64,000 nt of DNA from Arthrobacter hankyongi (GTDB lineage Bacteria; Actinomycetota; Actinomycetes; Actinomycetales; Micrococcaceae). The position numbers were made by a program, and so were the translations under genes. Below the pieces are notes generated by a model, which did not search any database, was not told the origin of the DNA, and saw only the letters and a program-made list of their open reading frames with translations. Below, one piece after another: positions 1 to 8,933 of this stretch (position 1 is the stretch's first letter; every line of letters starts with the position of its first letter). Location of the stretch: contig NZ_JAKLTQ010000002.1 in the NCBI RefSeq assembly GCF_022012395.1, positions 1-64,000 of the forward strand. Direction: 5' to 3'.

Positions 1-76
1 ACCCATCACCGGCTGCGGGACCGCTCGACAGGAACCGGAGGGCTCCGCTGCCAATCTAGGAAAATTTGGATAGATC

Positions 77-361
77 ATGATGACGTACACATCCGTTCAA
101 GACTGGTCCGGCTTAACCGGCAGGCATGTTCAAATACGGCGTAACGGCAAGATCGCCGATATGGGGAATGTCGATGCCGTGAGCGCGGATGGAGCTGTAT
201 TGTGGCTCGAAAACATGGGAGCAATCGGCCGGCGGCTTTATCTGAGGGCCGAATCCTACGAAGCGTGGGACGGACCCGAGCTCCGCCCCGGCGATCCTGC
301 CGTACGCTCCGACGAGGGGCCCTGCAACGGTATGGGAGCCCAACGAGGCCGTCATGAATAG
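77..361 (+). CDS. small hypothetical protein
   Basis: A 94-residue soluble protein that I do not recognise. The first ~70 residues look like a compact folded domain, with alternating hydrophobic and charged residues (for example RHVQIRRNGKIADMGNVDAV). The last ~20 residues are low in hydrophobics and may be a tail. ATG codons at 77 and 80 are both possible starts; neither has a clear ribosome binding site. The stop overlaps the start of the next gene by 8 bases, which suggests translational coupling and supports both genes being real. There is no signal peptide or membrane segment. Function unknown. Confidence 0.55.
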   Translation: MMTYTSVQDWSGLTGRHVQIRRNGKIADMGNVDAVSADGAVLWLENMGAIGRRLYLRAESYEAWDGPELRPGDPAVRSDEGPCNGMGAQRGRHE

Positions 362-602
362 CGCCCTGGTTCAAGACGTACGCGTTGAGGTGGCAGTGAC
401 AACGGCCGCTGCTGTTGATCATTGCCTCAATGTGGCTGTCGAGGAGATGCTTCCGGTGGCCCTGCAGGACGGTACCCGAGGTATCTTGGTCACACGTACC
501 GCCCCTGGGCGGTATACCGTGGAGTTGAGCGGGACAGTTCCGTATGGAATTACTATGGAAGCATTGTCTCACTGCGAAACAGGGACGGGGATGGCAAGTT
601 AG
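354..602 (+). CDS. small hypothetical protein, coupled to upstream gene
   Basis: An 82-residue acidic protein that starts inside the end of the preceding gene (8-base overlap). The sequence has alternating beta-like stretches (DVRVEVAVTTAAAVDHCLNVAVEEML, then RGILVTRTAPGRYTVELS), consistent with a small alpha/beta domain. There is no export signal or transmembrane helix. The pair at 77-602 is probably one two-gene unit of unknown function. The alternative is that only one of the two frames is coding; the non-random residue pattern argues against that. Confidence 0.5.
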   Translation: MNSALVQDVRVEVAVTTAAAVDHCLNVAVEEMLPVALQDGTRGILVTRTAPGRYTVELSGTVPYGITMEALSHCETGTGMAS

Positions 603-935
603 AGTATGGGCAGCGTGGGCGCTGTACCGTGCGGGTATCTGCTGTTATTGCCAACGCTGTGTTGCCGAGGCTTTTGGTATTCGCTTGGGCGGTCAGGACA
701 CCATCTTGCGTTTGACGTGTTCACGGCTCGGCGATCAGGGAGCGCGAAACTAATAGATTGAGGAACACCTGGTTGCCCTCCATGGAATGTGCCCCGAACG
801 GGTTCCTGGAATGATGCTTTCATCTTGTGCAGAAGCTTGGAAAGAGGTCTGCCGCCTTATGGTCCGGCAGGCCTGTCTATTTGCATAAGATACGCTGTGG
901 TAATCGACAAGTTGATTGAGCAATGGGAGGAACGC
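603..935 (+). other. intergenic region, no convincing gene
   Basis: About 330 bases without a supported gene. Short open frames exist on both strands but lack ribosome binding sites and protein-like residue patterns. The final ~15 bases carry a GGGAGG ribosome binding site for the following regulator. I see no strong hairpin or repeat. Confidence 0.5.
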
Positions 936-1718
936 GTGTCACAAAACGCCACAGGTTTGGTCCGGCGCACAATCGGACTACTACGCGTGGTCGCCTCTCA
1001 TCCGGAAGGCATCGGGCTCAGTGACGCGTCACGCGAATCCGGAATCCCTAAAGCGACCTGCTATCGCGTGCTGAGCATCCTGCAGGAGGAAAGCTGGGTC
1101 ACCTTGGACCCCGTCACCCGCCGCTATCAGGTCTCCCTCGGCATGCTGACAATCGTCGGAGGCCTCCTGACCCCCGATGGTTCATACCGCCACATGCAGG
1201 AACTGCTGCAGCAGTTGGCTGACGAGACAAACGAAACATCTGGCTTTGACGTCCTTCTGCCGCCCGACGTCATGGTCGTTGCCCAGGTTCCGGGCCCGGC
1301 CCTCATCGGCCAAACGCTCAAGCCCGTTCCAAGGACCCAGCCGGTATGGGCCACGTCCACCGGAAAAGTCCTTTTGGCGGCGCTGGATCCTGCGGAAGTG
1401 GAAGCTCAATTTACTTCTGCCTTTGGGAACAATGCAAAGGTCACCTTGGCCGACTTCCTTGCATCCTTGGATTCCGTCCGGCATCGCGGCTATGCCTCGT
1501 CCATTGGGGAACTGGAAAGCGATGCCGTCTCGGTTGCGGCTCCCGTTAAAGTGGGCGGGTCGACGCCATATGCGGTGTGGATTGGTGGCCCTGCCTACCG
1601 GATAACCCCGGACCGGATCGATGCGTTGGGGCAGTCGGTCATGGCGGCCGCCGAACGGCTGGGCAGGCTGCTCAGCCTGACCGGAGGCCTGATCACTCCG
1701 CCCATCTCTCCAAGGTAA
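936..1718 (+). CDS. IclR family transcriptional regulator
   Basis: A 260-residue regulator: N-terminal winged helix (roughly residues 8-70, including GLSDASRESGIPKATCYRVLSIL) followed by the IclR effector-binding domain. I chose GTG at 936 because GGGAGG lies 5 bases upstream; an earlier in-frame ATG at 789 would add about 49 residues of non-family sequence. IclR proteins sense small organic acids and usually act on neighbouring genes. The next gene, an F420-type oxidoreductase, starts 10 bases after the stop, so the two are probably co-transcribed. The effector is unknown. Confidence 0.88.
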   Translation: MSQNATGLVRRTIGLLRVVASHPEGIGLSDASRESGIPKATCYRVLSILQEESWVTLDPVTRRYQVSLGMLTIVGGLLTPDGSYRHMQELLQQLADETNETSGFDVLLPPDVMVVAQVPGPALIGQTLKPVPRTQPVWATSTGKVLLAALDPAEVEAQFTSAFGNNAKVTLADFLASLDSVRHRGYASSIGELESDAVSVAAPVKVGGSTPYAVWIGGPAYRITPDRIDALGQSVMAAAERLGRLLSLTGGLITPPISPR

Positions 1719-1728
1719 AGGAACGGGA

Positions 1729-2757
1729 GTGATGACGGGAGCTACGGGAGCGGCTGTCCTGCCGTCCAGGGTGGGGTACGCGGCCATGCTGGGCCAGTTC
1801 CATCCGCTCGAAGCCCTTGAGCTGGCCAGTTATGCAGAGGCGCACGGTTTCTGGGGCGTGATGGCTGCGGACCAGTTCCAGCCATGGGTGCCGCGGCAGG
1901 GGCAAGGCTCCTTCGTATGGAACGTGCTCACCGCGATGGGGGAGCGGACCAGAGGGGATTTCGGCACCGGGGTGACCACGCCCACCTTCCGCTGGCATCC
2001 GGCGGCGGTGGCCCAGGCCTCGGCTACTTTGGCGGCGATGTATCCGGGCCGCCACTGGCTGGGTCTGGGTTCCGGTGAGGCCATCAACGAGCACATCACG
2101 GGCAAGTACTGGCCCGAGCCTGCGGAGCGCATCAACCGGATGTTCGAGGCCACCGAGATGATCGGAAAGCTCTTCGCGGGCTCACTGGCCGGCCGGGACG
2201 TCAAGTATTCCGGGAGCTATTACAAGCTCGAGTCGACACGGTTGTGGACCATGCCCGAGGTCGCACCGCGGATTCTGATTGCGACGGCGGGGCCGGTGGC
2301 GGCCAGGCGTGCCGGCCGTGTCGCCGACGGCCTGATCACCGTGGACGCTCCGCTGGAGAAAGTCAGTACGTTATTACGCAGATTCGAGGAAGGGGCACGG
2401 GAAAGGGGCAAGGATCCGGCGGCAATGCCCAAGATTCTGCGCCTGCATCTGAGTTGGGCCTCTTCCCATTCTGAGGCGCTGCAGAATGCGCTGACCGAGT
2501 GGCCAAATGGAGGCATGGGCTTCCCCAAGAGCGATATCCGTTCCCCCTTTGACTTCGAGCAGTTGGCCAGGCATGTTCGGGCGGAGGATTTCGAGGGCCG
2601 GCTGATGATTTCGGAGGACCCGGATGTGCACCGCGGACATATCCAGCGGTACGTAGACCTGGGGTTTGACCGGATCTACCTGCACAATGTCGGGCGAAAC
2701 CAGCGGGAGTGGATCGAAGTTTTCGGCACGGACGTGATCCCGAAGCTGGTTTGGTAG
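1729..2757 (+). CDS. LLM-class oxidoreductase, F420-dependent type
   Basis: A 342-residue TIM-barrel flavin/F420 oxidoreductase of the luciferase-like superfamily. The N-terminus (GYAAMLGQFHPLEALELASYAE..., then ADQFQPW and FGTGVTTPTFRWHPAAVAQASATLA, YPGRHWLGLGSGEAINEH) matches the F420-dependent glucose-6-phosphate dehydrogenase-like branch better than the FMN-dependent branch. GTG 1729 or ATG 1732 could start it; an AAAGGA site precedes both. The proposed F420-0 importer and cofD downstream make F420 the likely cofactor. The substrate cannot be read from sequence; conserved residues of true F420-dependent G6P dehydrogenases were not checked. Confidence 0.82.
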   Translation: MMTGATGAAVLPSRVGYAAMLGQFHPLEALELASYAEAHGFWGVMAADQFQPWVPRQGQGSFVWNVLTAMGERTRGDFGTGVTTPTFRWHPAAVAQASATLAAMYPGRHWLGLGSGEAINEHITGKYWPEPAERINRMFEATEMIGKLFAGSLAGRDVKYSGSYYKLESTRLWTMPEVAPRILIATAGPVAARRAGRVADGLITVDAPLEKVSTLLRRFEEGARERGKDPAAMPKILRLHLSWASSHSEALQNALTEWPNGGMGFPKSDIRSPFDFEQLARHVRAEDFEGRLMISEDPDVHRGHIQRYVDLGFDRIYLHNVGRNQREWIEVFGTDVIPKLVW

Positions 2758-2956
2758 CTTCGGCACCCACAGTGGCGCTGCCGGCCGTCATATTTGGAAA
2801 ATTACGGACACCATCCTAGGTAATTCGGTATGGTTCATACAGCGGACCCTTGGATCGGATTTGATCGAGGAGGCTGGCCCGGGATGGGCCACGAGTCCCG
2901 CGGCACCTGTCTGCCGTGCTGATTCCTTCGATGCCTTTACCTAAGGATGCCCATTC

Positions 2957-3961
2957 ATGTCTGCTGCCCGTTACTTTGCACCCACATTGACCCTTTGTGC
3001 CGCCCTGCTGCTCACCGGCTGCGCCTCTGCCACGCAAGGCCCGGCGGCCGCCGCGCCCTCGGCAGCTGCGCAAAACACCGCCGGCCAGCCGGTGACTGTG
3101 GATAACTGTGGAACCAAGGTCTCATTCGCCAAAGCCCCCGAGCGTGTGGTGACCATCAAATCCACGACGACGGAAATGCTGCTGGCACTCGGCCTGGGGG
3201 ACCGCATAGAAGGCAGCGCAGCTTCCGACGGACCGCTGCCTGAGGAGTTTGCGGCCGATGCGCCGCCCATCCTGGCCGAGCAGCTGCCCTCGCAGGAAGC
3301 CGTGCTCGAGACTGCGCCGGACCTGGTCTACGCCGGCTGGGAATCGAATTTTTCTACTGAGGGCGCGGGTAAGCGCGAATCACTGCAGAAGCTCGGGATC
3401 AATACCTATGTGTCACCGGCGGCCTGCAAAGCGCCCGGATACAAGCCGGACCCGATGACGTTTGACAAGCTGTTCGGCGAAATCCAGGAGGTGGGCCGGA
3501 TTTTCCATGCCGAGGAGGCGGCACAGGACCTCGTGAAGTCCCAGCAGGAAGCATTGGCTGCCATCAAGCCGAGCACGAAGGAGCTGACCGCCCTCTGGTA
3601 CAGCTCCGGTGCGGCGGACAGCCCCTATGTCGGGGCCGGCATCGGTGCACCGCAGATGATCATGGAGGCGGCAGGCCTGAAGAACATCGCAGCCGAAGTG
3701 AAAGACACCTGGACGCCGTACAGCTGGGAGGTCGTGGCCGAACAGAATCCCGATGTCATTGTGCTGATTGACTCGAGCTGGAGCACTGCGAAGAAGAAAA
3801 TCAGCGTTCTGGAAAGCAACCCGGTGACGGCCAAACTGGACGCCGTCCGGGAGGGCCGCTACCTCGTGCTGCCGTTTCCGGCATCCGAAGCCGGGGTCCG
3901 CAACGTCGCCGCCGCTGCCAGCCTTGTCGATCAGCTGAAGACGATGAATGTCGCAGACTGA
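2957..3961 (+). CDS. putative F420-0 ABC transporter substrate-binding lipoprotein
   Basis: A 334-residue class III (BtuF/FhuD-type) binding protein. Signal peptide with lipobox LTGC and lipidated Cys22, then an Ala/Pro linker, then the two-lobe domain (RVVTIKSTTTEMLLALGLGDRIEGS; ...DLVYAGWESNF). Binding protein, FecCD permease and ATPase together match a three-gene actinobacterial cassette that family curators proposed to import F420-0. That is a genome-context proposal, not a biochemical result. The F420-type enzyme upstream and cofD downstream fit it. A siderophore or corrinoid substrate is the main alternative. The gene overlaps the permease by 14 bases. Confidence 0.8.
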   Translation: MSAARYFAPTLTLCAALLLTGCASATQGPAAAAPSAAAQNTAGQPVTVDNCGTKVSFAKAPERVVTIKSTTTEMLLALGLGDRIEGSAASDGPLPEEFAADAPPILAEQLPSQEAVLETAPDLVYAGWESNFSTEGAGKRESLQKLGINTYVSPAACKAPGYKPDPMTFDKLFGEIQEVGRIFHAEEAAQDLVKSQQEALAAIKPSTKELTALWYSSGAADSPYVGAGIGAPQMIMEAAGLKNIAAEVKDTWTPYSWEVVAEQNPDVIVLIDSSWSTAKKKISVLESNPVTAKLDAVREGRYLVLPFPASEAGVRNVAAAASLVDQLKTMNVAD

Positions 3962-4979
3962 TATTGCCGTACGGCGGCTGTCCGGCACCGCCTGGGGCAC
4001 GCTGCTGGCCGCTGCCCTCGTGCTCTCCATCACCGCCGCCGTCACGATTGGTCCGGCGTCGATCTCGGCCTTCGACGTGTGGGGGTCGGCCCTGAAGCAT
4101 CTGGGCCTTGGCGGGATCCGCCTGCCCGGGCTGCTGGATGGGATCGTCTGGGACCTGCGCCTGCCCCGTGTGCTGACGGCAGCGTGTGTAGGCGCGGGCC
4201 TGGCCATGAGCGGGGTTGTCATGCAGGCCATCACGCGCAATGCCTTGGCCGACCCTTATCTGCTGGGGCTGTCCTCCGGCGCTTCCCTGGGTGCCGTCGC
4301 GGTGCTGCTGCTGGGCGTGGCAATCCTGCTGCCGGTCGCCGCGTTTGCCGGGGCCATGGCGGCGCTGGTCGTGACCCTCGCGCTGGCGACGGCATCGGGC
4401 AGTCTCACGCCGACCAAGACTGTTCTGGCTGGGCTTGCCATCTCGTCCTTGGCGTCCTCGGTGACCTCGTTCGTGATCTTCTGGTCGGCCCAAGGGGATT
4501 CCTATCGGGAGGTCCTTGGCTGGTTGATGGGGTCGCTTGGCGGAGCCACCTGGCAGTCCGTGGTGATCAGCGCAGGCGCTCTCCTCGTCGTCGGCAGTCC
4601 CATAGTGGCGGCGGGACGGATCCTGGACGGCTTCGCCTTCGGCGACGCATCTGCCGCGTCCCTGGGCATCAACGTGCCAGCGGTCCGCTGGGTGATGCTC
4701 GCCGCCGCGGCGCTGCTGACCGGGGCCATGGTGGCGGTGAGCGGCTCGATCGGTTTCGTCGGGTTGATCCTGCCCCACATGGTCCGGCTGCTGGTGGGAA
4801 CCGGCCACCGTGCACTGCTGCCGCTGTCCGCACTGGCCGGGGCGCTGTTCCTGGTTTGGGCGGACACGCTGGCCCGTTCCGTCTTGGGCCCGGTGGAAGT
4901 TCCGGTGGGCATCATCACCGCTCTCGTGGGGGCTCCGGTCTTCGCGCTGCTGCTGTGGCGGAAAGGGGCAGCCGCATGA
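3948..4979 (+). CDS. putative F420-0 ABC transporter permease (FecCD family)
   Basis: A 343-residue polytopic membrane protein of the BtuC/FecCD permease family with about ten hydrophobic segments. Family features include RLPRVLTAACVGAGLAMSG (first coupling region), NALADPYLLGLSSGASLGA and GSIGFVGLILPHMVRLL. It starts inside the end of the binding-protein gene, and its stop shares ATGA with the ATPase gene, so the three subunits are translationally coupled. It forms the membrane channel of the importer. Substrate assignment rests on context, as for the binding protein. Confidence 0.85.
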   Translation: MSQTDIAVRRLSGTAWGTLLAAALVLSITAAVTIGPASISAFDVWGSALKHLGLGGIRLPGLLDGIVWDLRLPRVLTAACVGAGLAMSGVVMQAITRNALADPYLLGLSSGASLGAVAVLLLGVAILLPVAAFAGAMAALVVTLALATASGSLTPTKTVLAGLAISSLASSVTSFVIFWSAQGDSYREVLGWLMGSLGGATWQSVVISAGALLVVGSPIVAAGRILDGFAFGDASAASLGINVPAVRWVMLAAAALLTGAMVAVSGSIGFVGLILPHMVRLLVGTGHRALLPLSALAGALFLVWADTLARSVLGPVEVPVGIITALVGAPVFALLLWRKGAAA

Positions 4980-5764
4980 CACTGAGGGTCCGCGGGCTGA
5001 GCTACGGGATTGGCGGCAAGCAGATAGTCTGCAATGCCGGGTTCGAGGTACCCTCAGGCGCCGTGACCGGTGTGCTCGGCCCCAACGGAGCCGGCAAATC
5101 CACGCTTCTGCACCTGATGGCCGGAACACTGCCGGCGTCGGCCGGAGAGGTTCGGCTGGATGGGGAGGATTTGTTCCTGCTCAGGCGCAAGGACCGTGCC
5201 CGCAGGGTCGCACTGGTAGAGCAGGATGCCAGGACGGAGCTGTCCATGACGGTCCGGGAAGTGGTGCTGCTGGGCCGGACCCCGCACCGGTCCATGCTGG
5301 CCGGGGACAGCGCCGGCGATCCGGCCATTACCGCGGCGGCCCTTGCCGCCGTCGGTATGCAGGACTTCGGGCACCGGCTGTTCAATACGCTCTCCGGCGG
5401 CGAGCGCCAGCGGGTCCAGCTGGCCCGGTCACTGGCCCAGGAGCCGCGCCTGCTGCTGCTCGACGAGCCCACGAACCACCTCGACATCCACGCGCAGCTC
5501 AGCGTGCTTTCCCTGGTCCGCCGGTTGTCGGCGGATGGAGTCACTGTGGTCGCGGCCTTGCATGACCTGAACCTGGCCGCAGAGTTCTGCGACCATCTCA
5601 TGGTGATGGCCGGTGGACAGGTGGTTGCCGCGGGGCCGGTGGGGGACGTGCTGACCGCGGAATTGATTGAGCGTGTCTATGCGGTGAAGGCGGAGGTTTT
5701 TGCCCATCCGGTGAGCGGGCGGCCGGTGGTGGCGTATTCCGGGACCGTCGACGCTGTCGTCTGA
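4976..5764 (+). CDS. putative F420-0 ABC transporter ATP-binding protein
   Basis: A 262-residue ABC ATPase of the iron/B12-uptake type. Walker A GPNGAGKST at residues 35-43, signature LSGGERQRVQLAR, Walker B LLLLDEPTNHLD and switch His in ALHDLNLAAEF are all intact. I chose ATG 4976 because it overlaps the permease stop (ATGA) and places Walker A at the usual distance from the start; the open frame extends further upstream but that part is inside the permease gene. It powers the importer encoded by the two preceding genes. Confidence 0.88.
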   Translation: MTLRVRGLSYGIGGKQIVCNAGFEVPSGAVTGVLGPNGAGKSTLLHLMAGTLPASAGEVRLDGEDLFLLRRKDRARRVALVEQDARTELSMTVREVVLLGRTPHRSMLAGDSAGDPAITAAALAAVGMQDFGHRLFNTLSGGERQRVQLARSLAQEPRLLLLDEPTNHLDIHAQLSVLSLVRRLSADGVTVVAALHDLNLAAEFCDHLMVMAGGQVVAAGPVGDVLTAELIERVYAVKAEVFAHPVSGRPVVAYSGTVDAVV

Positions 5765-5916
5765 AGGGCGGCGGCCGCCGGGTCCCGGCAGCCAGCTTGG
5801 CCGCGGCGTCGGTCTGGCCGTCGCGCCAGGGCGTCACAGAGGATCACACCGAGGGCGAAAGGATTGGCAGGACGTCGGTGCCTGCAGCCAATAACCCTGC
5901 CGACGGCCCGGCACGC

Positions 5917-6942
5917 TCAGCGTCGCTGTATGTTCTGTGAAGAGATGGCTTCCGCCCAGGCTATGGCATCCGCGGCCAATACCGCACTTGTTCGATCATC
6001 TTTCATCCACAATGGGGTGCTAAGTGTTCGAACGCCTGCTGCTTCAATATCGCCGGCCAAGGCAGCATCTGAGGTATCTATCAGCCAGCCGTCCAGGATA
6101 CCGCCGGAGCTGCGGGCGCCATAGTGCAGCCCAACAGCGTCCGCCCGCGTGTCGACGCCGACGGCGGTCAGGCAGGCGTCTGCCATTCCGCGCACCGGTG
6201 CACCACCAATGATTGGTGAAACACCGACTACGGCGGCCTTTGTCCTCACGACAGCATCACGGACACCGGGAACATTCAGGATGGTGCCGATGGAGACCAC
6301 AGGGTTGGACGGAGCCAGCAGCAGAATGTCGGCCTCATGTATGGCCTCCAGGACTCCGGGAGCAGCTGCCGCGGACGATAGTCCCTGCTGGACGAACTCG
6401 CGCACCGGGGCGGACGCACGATAGCGAACCCACCATTCCTCAAAGTGAATCGTGCCGCTGGCATCAGACAGCACCGGTTCATCGAGCACTACATGTGTTT
6501 CGACGGGTTCGTTGCTCATGGGCAGCAGTTCAACGCCGATGTTCCATCGCGCGGCCAGGCGTGCGGTCACTTCGCTGAGCGGCAGGCCTTCCCGCAGAAG
6601 ATGCGAGCGGGCGATATGCGTACCAAGGTCCAGATCCCCCAGCGTAAACCACGGCCAGCCGAGTCCGTACGCTGAAATCTCGGCACTGACTCTTTCGCTT
6701 TCCCCTGCCCGTCCCCACCCGCGCTCTTCGTCATTGACGCCGGCCAGCTTGTACATCACCGAATCCAAGTCGGGACATACCCGAAGCCCGGTAAGCCACA
6801 TGTCATCGCCCGTGTTGATGACGGCCGTGATCCTTGCCGAAGATCCTCCGGCACCGTCCGGCAGCACCTGCTGCAGATGCGTACGAAGACCTTGCAGGAA
6901 CTTCGCCCCGCCGACGCCGCCGGCCAAGACCGTGACTTTCAC
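5917..6942 (-). CDS. cofD: 2-phospho-L-lactate transferase (F420 biosynthesis)
   Basis: A 341-residue CofD/FbiA family protein, close to the usual length. It joins a phospho-lactate or phosphoenolpyruvate moiety to the deazaflavin Fo to give F420-0 or its dehydro form. Family motifs visible: LAGGVGGAKF near the N-terminus (residues 6-15), NTGDD at 43-47, GLGWPWFTLGDLDLGTH, LLLAPSNPVVSIGTIL and SPIIGGAPVRGMAD. I chose GTG 6942, preceded by GAAGGTAGG; an upstream ATG would add 17 Arg-rich residues. It is convergent with the proposed F420-0 importer. No cofC, cofE or Fo synthase gene lies in this window. Confidence 0.93.
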   Translation of the reverse strand: MKVTVLAGGVGGAKFLQGLRTHLQQVLPDGAGGSSARITAVINTGDDMWLTGLRVCPDLDSVMYKLAGVNDEERGWGRAGESERVSAEISAYGLGWPWFTLGDLDLGTHIARSHLLREGLPLSEVTARLAARWNIGVELLPMSNEPVETHVVLDEPVLSDASGTIHFEEWWVRYRASAPVREFVQQGLSSAAAAPGVLEAIHEADILLLAPSNPVVSIGTILNVPGVRDAVVRTKAAVVGVSPIIGGAPVRGMADACLTAVGVDTRADAVGLHYGARSSGGILDGWLIDTSDAALAGDIEAAGVRTLSTPLWMKDDRTSAVLAADAIAWAEAISSQNIQRR

Positions 6943-7245
6943 CCCAGACCTACCTTCATCCACCGGACGGCCACGCCGCCGAACATGTCGCACAAATCGG
7001 CACTAATAGCTGAAATTATCTAACCGAAATGCAGTAATTCTGCTGACTCAATAGGCGGATTCCAAGGGTCGTTGCAACGCCGATTGGCCAACAGTCCGAT
7101 AGTAGGCCACACAGTCTTTCGGGAGGCGTAACCCGGCCGGGAGTCTTGCGGGGCCGGCCTGAAATAAGCCGGCCGCCGCCGTCGTTGGCAATGGTGTGCC
7201 CGGGCAACATCCCGGGCCCCACCGCTACGAAAGGCTGGCACCTCA
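6943..7245. other. divergent promoter region with a leader hairpin
   Basis: A 303-base gap between divergent cofD and an LLM monooxygenase gene. The stretch around 7000-7060 is clearly AT-richer than its surroundings and probably holds the promoters. A GGCCGGC / GCCGGCC inverted repeat (7152-7158 and 7168-7174) would form a hairpin in the leader of the rightward gene. I see no recognised riboswitch. Confidence 0.4.
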
Positions 7246-8235
7246 GTGACTGTTCCCCTCTCCATCCTCGACCTGGCGCCGATTTCCGAGGGGCAGCCCG
7301 TGCGGGAGAGCTTCGAGGCGAGCGTGGCGCTGGCCCGGCTGGCGGAGCGGTCCGGCTACCGGCGCGTCTGGTACGCCGAGCACCACAACATGCCGGCCAT
7401 CGCCTCCTCGGCCACCAGCGTGCTGATCGCGCACATCGCCGCCCACACGGAAAGCATCCGCCTCGGCGCCGGCGGCATCATGCTGCCCAACCATGCCCCG
7501 CTGACGATCGCCGAACAGTTCGGCACCCTGGAGACCCTGCATCCGGGGCGGATCGACCTGGGCCTGGGCCGGGCCCCGGGCAGCGACCAGGCCACCATGC
7601 GCGCGCTGCGCCGGGATCCGATGTCCGCGGAGTCCTTCCCGCAGGACGTGCTGGAGCTGCAGGGCTACCTGACCGGCCACAGCCGCATCCCGGGCGTGGA
7701 TGCGGTACCGGGCAAGGGCACCAACGTGCCGCTGTACATCCTCGGATCCTCCATGTTCGGCGCCCAGCTGGCCGCCGCTCTGGGCCTGCCGTACGCCTTC
7801 GCCTCGCACTTCGCGCCGGCCGCACTCACCGACGCCGTGGCTGTGTACCGGCGCGAATTCCAGCCGTCGGAACAGCAGCCCGAGCCCCATGTCATCGCCG
7901 GTGTCAATGTGGTGGCGGCGGACAGCAACGAGGAAGCGCAGGAACAGTTCCGGACCGTCCGGCGCCACCGGGTGGCCAGGTTCCTGGTCAAGGACCGGGT
8001 GCTGACCGACGAGGAAGCCGACCTGCTGCTGGATTCCCCGCAGGGCCGGCAGATCGTGGGGATGCTGCAGTACTCGGCGGTCGGCACGCCGGCGGCGGTG
8101 AAGGAATACCTGGACGGGTTCGCCGCGCACGCCGGGGCCGACGAATTGATCGTCGCGCACCAGGCCACGGAGGTGGGACAGCGGCTGCGTTCGGCGGAGC
8201 TGGTGGCCGAGGTCGCCGGCCTCGTCAACGCGTAG
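7246..8235 (+). CDS. LLM-class flavin-dependent oxidoreductase
   Basis: A 329-residue luciferase-like monooxygenase of the LuxA-like (FMN) branch. Motifs include [66 protein letters not shown] and [14 protein letters not shown]. This is the widespread group often annotated simply as LLM flavin-dependent oxidoreductase, distinct from the F420 branch at 1729. Start GTG 7246. It stands alone on its strand with a hairpin-bearing leader. The substrate and the flavin reductase partner are unknown. Confidence 0.85.
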   Translation: MTVPLSILDLAPISEGQPVRESFEASVALARLAERSGYRRVWYAEHHNMPAIASSATSVLIAHIAAHTESIRLGAGGIMLPNHAPLTIAEQFGTLETLHPGRIDLGLGRAPGSDQATMRALRRDPMSAESFPQDVLELQGYLTGHSRIPGVDAVPGKGTNVPLYILGSSMFGAQLAAALGLPYAFASHFAPAALTDAVAVYRREFQPSEQQPEPHVIAGVNVVAADSNEEAQEQFRTVRRHRVARFLVKDRVLTDEEADLLLDSPQGRQIVGMLQYSAVGTPAAVKEYLDGFAAHAGADELIVAHQATEVGQRLRSAELVAEVAGLVNA

Positions 8236-8251
8236 CCCGGCCGGGCAGGCG

Positions 8252-8776
8252 CTACGGCCCGGGGACCGTTTCGTAGTGCGTGCAGGCGAAGTCCCCGTTG
8301 ATGGCAACCTCGACCAGCCGCAGCTCGATCCGGCCGGGCAGCAGCGGTTTTCCCGCCCCGAGCGTCACCGGGGCGTACTGGATCCACACCTCGTCCAGCA
8401 GCCCGCGGGACGCGAATTGGCCGGCCAGCCCGCCTCCACCCATGATCCACAGGTCCCGGCCCGCGGCCGCTGCGGTCATGGCGGCATGGACCTCCGCGAC
8501 GTCGGCACTGGTGAAGCGGATAGCCCCGGCGGGCACCGGGAACTGCCGGTGGGTGAAGACCCAGGCCGGAACATCGTAGGTCCAGCCCTGATGGTCCAGC
8601 AGCCACTGGTAGGTCGAGGCGCCGAGTGCGATCGCCCCGATGCGCTGGAGGAACACTTCGTAGCCCATTGGGCCGTGCGGGTCGTAGTTCCTGGTGACCA
8701 GCCAGTCCAGGGAATCGTCCTGGGTGGCGATGAACCCGTCGAGGCTGGAAGCGGTGTAGTAATGCGTTCGGCCCAC
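8252..8776 (-). CDS. dihydrofolate reductase family protein (RibD C-terminal-like)
   Basis: A 174-residue protein with the RibD C-terminal/DHFR-like fold: HYYTASSLDGFIA at the N-terminus, GASTYQWLL, LWIMGGGGLAGQFASRGLLDEVWIQYAPVTLGAGKPLL. I chose GTG 8776 because AAGGAGG sits 5-6 bases upstream. Proteins of this group are NADPH-binding reductases of mostly unknown substrate and are distinct from the housekeeping DHFR. It converges with the preceding oxidoreductase gene (16-base gap). Confidence 0.85.
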   Translation of the reverse strand: MGRTHYYTASSLDGFIATQDDSLDWLVTRNYDPHGPMGYEVFLQRIGAIALGASTYQWLLDHQGWTYDVPAWVFTHRQFPVPAGAIRFTSADVAEVHAAMTAAAAGRDLWIMGGGGLAGQFASRGLLDEVWIQYAPVTLGAGKPLLPGRIELRLVEVAINGDFACTHYETVPGP

Positions 8777-8933
8777 GTTGTCCTCCTTGTGATGTGGCGC
8801 CCCGGCCGCCGGGATCACGCTACCTGCCGTGCCGCCGGCCAGGTAGCGTGATTCGCCGGGACCCTCGACCAACGCGGCCGGGCAGGGTAGACATGGTTCC
8901 GGAAGATGATGCCGGCGAAAGGCCCGACGGACC

